Assembly: GCF_010669125.1 (NCBI RefSeq)
Contig: NZ_CP048630.1
Coordinates: forward strand, 1,364,001 to 1,428,000
DNA from: Ancylobacter pratisalsi
Lineage (GTDB): Bacteria; Pseudomonadota; Alphaproteobacteria; Rhizobiales; Xanthobacteraceae
Reading direction: 5' to 3'
DNA length: 64,000 nucleotides
The translations under genes were made by a program, and so were the position numbers. A model generated the notes under the pieces. The model saw only the letters and a program-made list of their open reading frames with translations, made no database searches and had not been told where the DNA came from. Below are positions 58,673 through 64,000 of the stretch, piece after piece (position 1 is the stretch's first letter; each line of letters opens with the position of its first letter).

Positions 58673-60478
58673 CTATTGCGCCTGCGCGAGCGTGGTGTTG
58701 GTCAGAATGCTCTCCGCCGTCGGAAGATCCTTGCGCGGCATGATGCCGAGCATGGGGGCGATACGCTGGATGATGTGAGCCGTGGTCGGGGCCGCGTTCC
58801 AGCCCGCGGTTGCATAACCATACGTGCCCTCCACCGCCTGCGGCTCGTCCAGCATGACCAGAACAAGATACTGCGGATCGTCCATGGGGAAGGCGGAGAT
58901 GAACGAGGTGAGCAGCTTCGTCTTCGAATAACGCCCGTTAATCACCTTCTCGGCGGTTCCGGTCTTACCGCCGACGAAATAGCCCGGCGTATTGGCCTTC
59001 TTGCCGGATCCCTTTTCCGCATTCAGGCGCATCAGATAGCGCATCTTCACGCTGGTCTCCGGCTTGAGCACGCGCACAGCAACCTTGGCGACGTCCTCCG
59101 GCGTCCGCTTGAGGAAGGTCGGAGGCATCAGCCACCCGCCATTCACAAGGGCGTTCTCCGCCATCAGCACCTGGATTGGCGCGACGGCGAGACCATGGCC
59201 GAAGGCGATCGTGGCGGTGTTGAGCTCGCCCCAGCGCTTGGGCACCAGAGGCGCCGCGCTTTCGGGCAGTTCAGTCCGCAGCCGGTCGAGCTGGCCCATT
59301 TTCTGCAGGAACGCCTTGTGCCCCTCAACACCAATCGCCAGCGCCATCTTCGCCGTGCCGATGTTCGACGAGTAGATGAACACCTCCGGGAGGGTCAGGA
59401 CCTTGTTCTCGGCGTGATAGTCGTGGATCTTGAAGCGCCCGAACTGCAGCGCGCTGCGCGCGTCGAGGGTCGAGTTCAGATTGAACTTTCCGCTGTCCAG
59501 CGCCATGGCGAAGGTCAGGGCCTTGAAGGTCGAGCCCATCTCGAACACGCCCGTCGTCAGGCGGTTGAGGTTCTTCGGGTCCAGCGAGCGAGCGGGATCA
59601 TTGGCGTCGAAGTCGGGAAGCGACGCCATGGCGATGATCTCGCCGGAGCGCACGTCAACCACAACACCGGCCGCGGCGATGGCTTTGAACTTCTGTTTGG
59701 CGGTGAAGAGTTCGTCGCGCAGCACGTGCTGCACACGCAGATCCAGCGAGAGCTCAACAGGCTCCTGCTGCCGGTCCGAGGCGAAGCCGGCCAGATGGAG
59801 GTCCGCAAGGCCGCGATTGTCGATCCACTTTTCGAGACCCGCAATGCCCTGGTTGTCGATATTGGTCGAACCGAGCACCTGCGCCCCGAGCGTGCCCCCC
59901 GGATAGATCCGACGGTTCTCGGTCATGAACCCTATGCCGGGCAATCCCAGCGCATGGATTTCCCGCTGCTGCTGGGGGCTGATGTCGCGCTTGAGCCAGA
60001 CAAAGCCGCGCTTGCTGGAAAGCCGCTGGCGCAGCTCGTCCACATTCAGGTCCGGCAGGATGGCGGTCAGCGCCTCCACCGCCTCGTCGACATCGATCAG
60101 GCGCCGCGGCTCGCCATAAAGCGACGCCGATTTGACGTCGGTCGCGAGTACGAGCCCGTTGCGGTCGAGGATATCGGGCCGGGCCGAGGCCACCGCATCG
60201 GAGGCGATGCCACGCCGCGCCACGGTGCCTTCCGGCACCGAAGCCAGCATGGCAAGGCGACCGGCGATGGCGAGATACACGCCGGAGAACACCAGCATGC
60301 ACAGCAGCAGGCGCGCACGGGCCACCGCGTGCGGCTCCGGCCGCCCGCGTCCCAGTGCGGCACGCACAATACCGATCAACAAACGAACGATCCGCAGCGG
60401 GAGGCGCAGCAGCGCTCCCGGCAGGGCGAACACGCCCGCTTTCACACGCGCGGCGAGGGAGGAAAACAACGCTGCCAT
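58673..60478 (-). CDS. ftsI: Septal transpeptidase FtsI (PBP3)
   Basis: 601 residues. A cytoplasmic head and membrane helix (about 56-75) precede the dimerisation domain and the transpeptidase. Its three motifs are intact: Ser316 in GSTFKALT (SxxK), SSN in YSSNIGTAKMA and KTGT in GGKTGTAEKV. It cross-links septal peptidoglycan with FtsW. The cytoplasmic head, rich in Leu and Arg, is longer than in E. coli FtsI. It follows ftsL by 18 bases. Confidence 0.96.
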   Translation of the reverse strand: MAALFSSLAARVKAGVFALPGALLRLPLRIVRLLIGIVRAALGRGRPEPHAVARARLLLCMLVFSGVYLAIAGRLAMLASVPEGTVARRGIASDAVASARPDILDRNGLVLATDVKSASLYGEPRRLIDVDEAVEALTAILPDLNVDELRQRLSSKRGFVWLKRDISPQQQREIHALGLPGIGFMTENRRIYPGGTLGAQVLGSTNIDNQGIAGLEKWIDNRGLADLHLAGFASDRQQEPVELSLDLRVQHVLRDELFTAKQKFKAIAAAGVVVDVRSGEIIAMASLPDFDANDPARSLDPKNLNRLTTGVFEMGSTFKALTFAMALDSGKFNLNSTLDARSALQFGRFKIHDYHAENKVLTLPEVFIYSSNIGTAKMALAIGVEGHKAFLQKMGQLDRLRTELPESAAPLVPKRWGELNTATIAFGHGLAVAPIQVLMAENALVNGGWLMPPTFLKRTPEDVAKVAVRVLKPETSVKMRYLMRLNAEKGSGKKANTPGYFVGGKTGTAEKVINGRYSKTKLLTSFISAFPMDDPQYLVLVMLDEPQAVEGTYGYATAGWNAAPTTAHIIQRIAPMLGIMPRKDLPTAESILTNTTLAQAQ

Positions 60479-60496
60479 GGTGGCGACCTCCGTGGG

Positions 60497-61111
60497 CTAC
60501 TGACCGACCGTGCCGGGCGGCAGGAGCGGTGTGGACGCGGCGGGATTGAGCGGCGCGCCAAGCGCACCCTGCGGGCCGGTGAATTGCGGGCGTCGCGGCG
60601 CCATGTTGCCGGCCGAAGGCACGGCCGACAGCGGCAGCGGCACGCCCGAAAGCTCGACCCCCGTCGCCGAGGATTCGGCAAGCGGCGCATCAGGCGGCAG
60701 GCGGCCGGGCTTGGGCGCCGGCATCTTGGAAACCGGTTTGCTCGACTGCCGCGTTGCCTCCGCGCCCGATCCGGCGGGCGAGGGGCCGTCGACCAGCGCC
60801 TCGATCATGCCGCCGAGCACGTCCCCCTGCGGCTCGGGCTTCGCCGGCAGGCTCGCCAGGACGTCCATATGAGCGACGTCGAGCGGCTGCATGTCGAGAT
60901 GGTTCTCGGCCAATGCCTGGATGCGGTCAGGCGCCGTGCGGCGCGCCCATTCGGCATTGAGAATGGCGATGCGATCGCGTTCGGCGCGGATCTCGCTGCG
61001 CACCTTGGCGATTTTCTGGGCCTCGAAGGCCGCGGAATACTTGACCTGGTAGACCGCGCCGGCAGCGGCGAGCAGGGCGATGACCGAGACGGCATTGAGT
61101 ACGCGGAACAT
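60497..61111 (-). CDS. ftsL: Cell division protein FtsL with extended C-terminal tail
   Basis: 204 residues. The N-terminus MFRVLNAVSVIALLAAAGAVYQVKY is the FtsL membrane helix, followed by a short coiled coil (AQKIAKVRSEIRAERDRIAILNAEWARRTAPDRIQALAENHL) as in FtsL. About 110 further residues are Pro/Ala/Gly/Ser-rich and probably disordered; FtsL is usually 90-130 residues. Position between rsmH and ftsI supports the call. FtsL connects FtsQB to FtsWI. Confidence 0.9.
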   Translation of the reverse strand: MFRVLNAVSVIALLAAAGAVYQVKYSAAFEAQKIAKVRSEIRAERDRIAILNAEWARRTAPDRIQALAENHLDMQPLDVAHMDVLASLPAKPEPQGDVLGGMIEALVDGPSPAGSGAEATRQSSKPVSKMPAPKPGRLPPDAPLAESSATGVELSGVPLPLSAVPSAGNMAPRRPQFTGPQGALGAPLNPAASTPLLPPGTVGQ

Positions 61112-61120
61112 GTCTCGACC

Positions 61121-62155
61121 TCAGCGGCGGCTACGGGCATCGGCGACGGGAAGCGGGGGCAGCAGTCTGTCCAGATCACCGGTTGGATGAGCCGGAGCGC
61201 CGCTTCGCTCGGCCGCACGCAGCTTGGCCGAGCGCGCGCGGGGATTCCGCCGCAGCTCCTCCTCGCCGGCATCGACCACGCCGCGCGCGACGAGTTTGAA
61301 GCTTGGCGCCGGCCCGGCAAGCGCGGGCATGTGACGTGAGCCTGCGGAAGCCTTGGCACGGTTGGAAAGAAAGTTCTTCACGATGCGGTCTTCCAAGGAA
61401 TGGAAGGTGACGACAACCAGTCGCCCACCCGGCTTGAGCACGCGTTCGGCCGCCTCAAGCGCGCGGGCGAGCTCGCCCAGTTCGTCGTTCACGGCAATTC
61501 GCAGCGCCTGGAAAGTCCGCGTGGCCGGGTGCGGCTCGTGCGGCTTGGCCCACACCACCTTGGCGATGATATCGGCGAGCTGGAGCGTGCGGGTGATCGG
61601 TATCTCGGCCCTCGCCGCAACGATGGCGCGGGCGATATTGCGCGACTGCCGCTCCTCGCCGAAACGATAGATCAGATTGGCCAGCTCGGTATCGGACAGC
61701 TTTCCCACGAGGTCGGCGGCGGAAGGGCCCTCACTGGACATGCGCATGTCCAGCGGTCCGTCGCGGCGGAACGAGAAACCGCGTTCCCCCTCGTCGATCT
61801 GCATGGAGGAAACGCCGATATCCAGCACCACGCCGTCTGCCATGCCGAGGCCTTCCGCCTCGACCACCTCGTCGAGCCGGCTGAAGCGTTCATGCACCAG
61901 GCGAAGCCGGCCGGCGCTCGACGCCACCAGTTCCTGGCCGTCACGAATGGCGTTGGGGTCGCGGTCGATGGCGATGACGCGGGTATCCGCGGCGTCCAGA
62001 ATGGCGCGCGTATACCCGCCAGCGCCGAAAGTGCCGTCGACATAGAGACCGCCGTCGACCAGCGCGAGGTGGTCGACAACCTCTTCGAGAAGGACGGGCA
62101 GATGACGGGCCGGTCCGCCGGCAGCGTCCGAATCCGAACCGCCGCGACCCGCCAT
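61121..62155 (-). CDS. rsmH: 16S rRNA (cytosine1402-N4)-methyltransferase
   Basis: 344 residues from the ATG at 62155, which shares its A with the TGA stop of mraZ (TGATG). SAM-binding [35 protein letters not shown] and the [15 protein letters not shown] motif identify RsmH (MraW). It modifies the ribosomal P site. The longer frame to 62764 overlaps mraZ and is not used. Confidence 0.96.
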   Translation of the reverse strand: MAGRGGSDSDAAGGPARHLPVLLEEVVDHLALVDGGLYVDGTFGAGGYTRAILDAADTRVIAIDRDPNAIRDGQELVASSAGRLRLVHERFSRLDEVVEAEGLGMADGVVLDIGVSSMQIDEGERGFSFRRDGPLDMRMSSEGPSAADLVGKLSDTELANLIYRFGEERQSRNIARAIVAARAEIPITRTLQLADIIAKVVWAKPHEPHPATRTFQALRIAVNDELGELARALEAAERVLKPGGRLVVVTFHSLEDRIVKNFLSNRAKASAGSRHMPALAGPAPSFKLVARGVVDAGEEELRRNPRARSAKLRAAERSGAPAHPTGDLDRLLPPLPVADARSRR

Positions 62156-62631
62156 CACGCCTCCTCGGCGCGGATGTCCCGCGCCCCCCGGGAGCCGAGC
62201 TGTTGCTTCAATGCCCGCACCTTCGCAGTGGCCTCCGCGAGATGGGACCGGAAGCGCTCGGGCTCCCAGATTCGAAATCGGTCGCCAAGGCCGACAAGAA
62301 CGGCCTCGTTCTGAATATGCGCATGCGCCTTCAAATTCTCGCTCAGCATCACCCGCCCCTCGGAATCGAGCTTCAAGGTCTCGATCGCCCCGTAGAGCGC
62401 GCCCGCCAGCTGTTCGCGCGCTTCCGAATAGGGAGGAAAGCGCTCGATCAGGCTGTCGATTCCACTCATCAGCCGCGTCCCTCCCGCCTCCAGAGCTGGT
62501 AGATCCAGCGCCGGGTGACAGATGAGATGCTCCAACCCATCGCGTGCGATCAGCGCGCGGAAGGCCGCGGGAACCGACATCCGGCCCTTGGAATCGAGCC
62601 GCATCGCATAGGTCGATACGAAACGGTCCAT
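62155..62631 (-). CDS. mraZ: Transcriptional regulator and dcw head gene MraZ
   Basis: 158 residues from [13 protein letters not shown], the normal length. Two SpoVT/AbrB-like halves are visible: [18 protein letters not shown] and [18 protein letters not shown]. MraZ is a ring-shaped DNA-binding protein that controls the dcw promoter. A GTG at 62676 would add 15 residues but is unlikely. The repeat array upstream (62745-62778) fits its own operator, so autoregulation is expected. Confidence 0.96.
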   Translation of the reverse strand: MDRFVSTYAMRLDSKGRMSVPAAFRALIARDGLEHLICHPALDLPALEAGGTRLMSGIDSLIERFPPYSEAREQLAGALYGAIETLKLDSEGRVMLSENLKAHAHIQNEAVLVGLGDRFRIWEPERFRSHLAEATAKVRALKQQLGSRGARDIRAEEA

Positions 62632-62744
62632 TGGCCCGGTACACCCCGTTATAAATACGCCCCCCGGCAAGAACACGTCGCAAAGCTCCCGGCGCCACGA
62701 GGGCGCCGCTGGACTTGCCGACTTGATACTGCAACGGGATGATC

Positions 62745-62778
62745 TGGGTTACCATGGGATACAATGGGCGTCAATGGA
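62745..62778 (+). promoter_or_regulatory. MraZ-box array upstream of mraZ
   Basis: TGGG occurs at 62745, 62755 and 62765, and TGGA at 62775, an exact 10-base period, with CA or AA before three of them. In E. coli MraZ binds TGGGN repeats separated by 5 bases, the same period. The array is about 115-150 bases upstream of the mraZ ATG; the TGGG strand is opposite to mraZ. Confidence 0.75.
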
Positions 62779-62865
62779 ACGGCAGGAGGGATCCGGGTCG
62801 CCGCGGATCGCGACGCACCGAACCACCCGGCCGGTGAATGCCGATTAACGCTCCATGAACCTTAA

Positions 62866-62879
62866 GAATCGGTTGAATC
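62866..62879. promoter_or_regulatory. Paired GANTC (CcrM-type) sites upstream of the amidase gene
   Basis: GAATC occurs at 62866-62870 and 62875-62879, 9 bases apart, about 30 bases before the amidase start. GANTC is the methylation site of the alphaproteobacterial cell-cycle methyltransferase CcrM. Two so close together in a division-related promoter is suggestive only. Confidence 0.35.
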
Positions 62880-62906
62880 CGGCTCCATCGCCGCTTAGCT
62901 GGCGCG

Positions 62907-63689
62907 ATGAATGAGATGTCCGCCGCGTTTTCACCCGACTCCCCTCTCGTCGCGGAGGTACTGGCTTCCCCCAACCACGGCGAGCGGATCGGCGTGAGCG
63001 CGCCGGATATGCTGGTTCTGCACTACACCGGCATGGAGTCGACCGTTCAGGCGCTCGAATGGCTGCGCTCACCGGAACGTCAGGTCTCCGCACACTATGT
63101 CGTGTTCGAGAATGGCCGCATCGCCCAGCTGGTGCCCGAACGGCAGCGCGCCTGGCACGCGGGTGTGGCGCGCTGGGATGGCGAGAGCGACATCAACTCG
63201 CGCTCCATCGGCATCGAGATTGCCAATCCTGGCCATGAACACGGCTACCCACCCTTCCCTGCGATCCAGATCGAGGCGGTGACGGCGCTGGCCAAGGACA
63301 TCCTTTCGCGCCGTCCGATCCCGCCCGAGCGCGTGCTCGCGCATTCCGACGTCGCGCCGCTGCGCAAGGAGGATCCTGGCGAGAAGTTCCCGTGGCAGGT
63401 GCTGCACCGCGCCGGCGTCGGCCATCTGGTCGAGGAAGTGCCGCCGAGCGACGGCCGCTACTTCATGCGCGGCGAGCACGGCCAGCCGGTGGAAGCGTTG
63501 CAGGCGATGCTCGCCCTCTACGGCTACGACGTGCCGGTTACCGGAAGCTACTGCGCGCATACCGAAGCGGTGGTGCGCGCCTTCCAGCGCCATTTCCGAC
63601 GTGCCCGTGTGGACGGTATCGCGGACGTCTCGACGCTCCAGACCCTCTATCAGCTCTCCACGTCCCGTCCGGGAGGCGGCCGCGCGTAG
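62907..63689 (+). CDS. N-acetylmuramoyl-L-alanine amidase (AmiD-like)
   Basis: 260 residues. The amidase_2 fold has its first zinc His at about 39 (LVLHYTGM), the RQVSAHYVVFENGRIAQLVPE region, and the late AHSDVAPLRKEDPGEKFPW motif. A C-terminal peptidoglycan-binding domain (about 185-250: GEHGQPVEALQAMLALYGY) follows. It cuts the amide bond between MurNAc and the stem peptide. No obvious signal peptide is seen, so it may be cytoplasmic and used in recycling. It is divergent from mraZ by 275 bases. An ATG at 62916 is an alternative start. Confidence 0.92.
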   Translation: MNEMSAAFSPDSPLVAEVLASPNHGERIGVSAPDMLVLHYTGMESTVQALEWLRSPERQVSAHYVVFENGRIAQLVPERQRAWHAGVARWDGESDINSRSIGIEIANPGHEHGYPPFPAIQIEAVTALAKDILSRRPIPPERVLAHSDVAPLRKEDPGEKFPWQVLHRAGVGHLVEEVPPSDGRYFMRGEHGQPVEALQAMLALYGYDVPVTGSYCAHTEAVVRAFQRHFRRARVDGIADVSTLQTLYQLSTSRPGGGRA

Positions 63690-63947
63690 CCCACCGCCCG
63701 CATCTGACTCATTTGTACCCATCCCATTTTATCGGACCCCGACCGGATGCTGCGCGCGGCCGGATACACGCGCAAGTTTCGTTCGCAAACGTTGCGGTTG
63801 CGCCACACTGTCACTTATCGGCGACGCGACATTCGCGCGCGTCGAGGCTATTGCCATGTCACCGCGGGATTGAAGCCTCATTCGAGACAGATTTACCGGG
63901 CTTCTCGCCGGCCTTCGCAATCAATCCGCAAAGGCAAAATAACGGTA

Positions 63948-64000
63948 ATGAATTTCATTCGCCTCGCCAGTGCTTCAGTGGCCGCCATGATCATCACGAT
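63948..64000 (+). CDS. Probable start of a secreted protein, truncated by the window edge
   Basis: The ATG at 63948 opens a frame that reaches the edge after 17 full codons, with a signal-peptide-like start (MNFIRLASASVAAMIIT). The ribosome binding site is weak (ACGG). No domain is visible, so function cannot be given. The 258 bases before it, after the amidase, hold no other recognisable gene. Confidence 0.4.
   Translation, partial: MNFIRLASASVAAMIIT

Noticed and set aside
62845..62865. TTAA pair resembling a CtrA site upstream of mraZ and the amidase
   Set aside because: The two TTAA elements are 13 bases apart, not the 7 needed for the CtrA consensus.
62632..62906. Possible RNase P RNA gene between mraZ and the amidase
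   Set aside because: This neighbourhood can carry rnpB in other alphaproteobacteria, but the gap is only 275 bases and the conserved RNase P core sequence is absent.

Overview
This window is GC-rich chromosomal DNA from an alphaproteobacterium, most likely a member of the Hyphomicrobiales (Rhizobiales) near the Xanthobacteraceae. That placement is an inference. It rests on the Rhizobiales-type gene content (GapR/DUF2312, DUF1036, DUF1244, DUF4169 with an RHH_4 partner, DUF882, the hflK-hflC-DUF2065-degP cluster), a long-linker FtsZ, a meso-diaminopimelate-type MurE (DNPR motif), a GGAAC-N16-CGTT EcfG-type promoter, and a dispersed palindrome of the type seen in Rhizobiales intergenic regions. 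No phage, plasmid, insertion sequence, CRISPR array, rRNA or tRNA was seen. Nearly all of it is core chromosome.

Layout, left to right. Positions 1-7.4 kb: a truncated LTXXQ/Spy-like periplasmic protein, fumarase C, a small DUF4169/ribbon-helix-helix pair, then a membrane and periplasmic protein quality-control block (hflK, hflC, DUF2065, Do-type protease). 7.4-15.2 kb: DUF1036 protein, glycerate 2-kinase, N-formylglutamate amidohydrolase, DUF1244, the nucleoid protein gapR, and two cell-wall genes (DUF882/M15-like, YkuD L,D-transpeptidase). 15.5-27.9 kb: purEK, msrQ, miaA, serB, a very large AsmA protein, an FAD-linked D-lactate-type dehydrogenase, a hotdog thioesterase, a 67-residue unknown and prmA. 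28-34.3 kb: UvrD-type helicase, orphan amino-acid-type binding protein, LysE exporter, aminopeptidase P and a tiny DUF3309 protein behind a good EcfG-type promoter.

From 34.4 to 62.6 kb nearly everything is on the minus strand. This is the division and cell wall (dcw) cluster in the order mraZ, rsmH, ftsL, ftsI, murE, murF, mraY, murD, a PAS-GGDEF diguanylate cyclase, ftsW, murG, murC, murB, ddl, ftsQ, ftsA, ftsZ, followed by lpxC, bamD, recN and ligA. It makes the UDP-MurNAc-pentapeptide and lipid II precursors and builds the divisome that uses them, with outer-membrane biogenesis genes downstream. Two insertions stand out: a metallo-beta-lactamase-fold gene on the opposite strand between mraY and murD, which must split the cluster into two transcription units, and the diguanylate cyclase between murD and ftsW. 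Divergent from mraZ is a peptidoglycan amidase (62907-63689), and a probable new gene starts at the right edge.

Main regulatory observations: a period-10 array of TGGG boxes upstream of mraZ that fits known MraZ operators; palindromes inside or overlapping sigma-70-like promoters of hflKC and purEK; the EcfG-type promoter of the DUF3309 gene; clear intrinsic terminators after DUF3309/ligA and after bamD; and repeat-like palindromes whose edges supply stop codons of neighbouring genes. I found no clearly novel multi-gene defence or mobile system. The best leads are regulatory and contextual.
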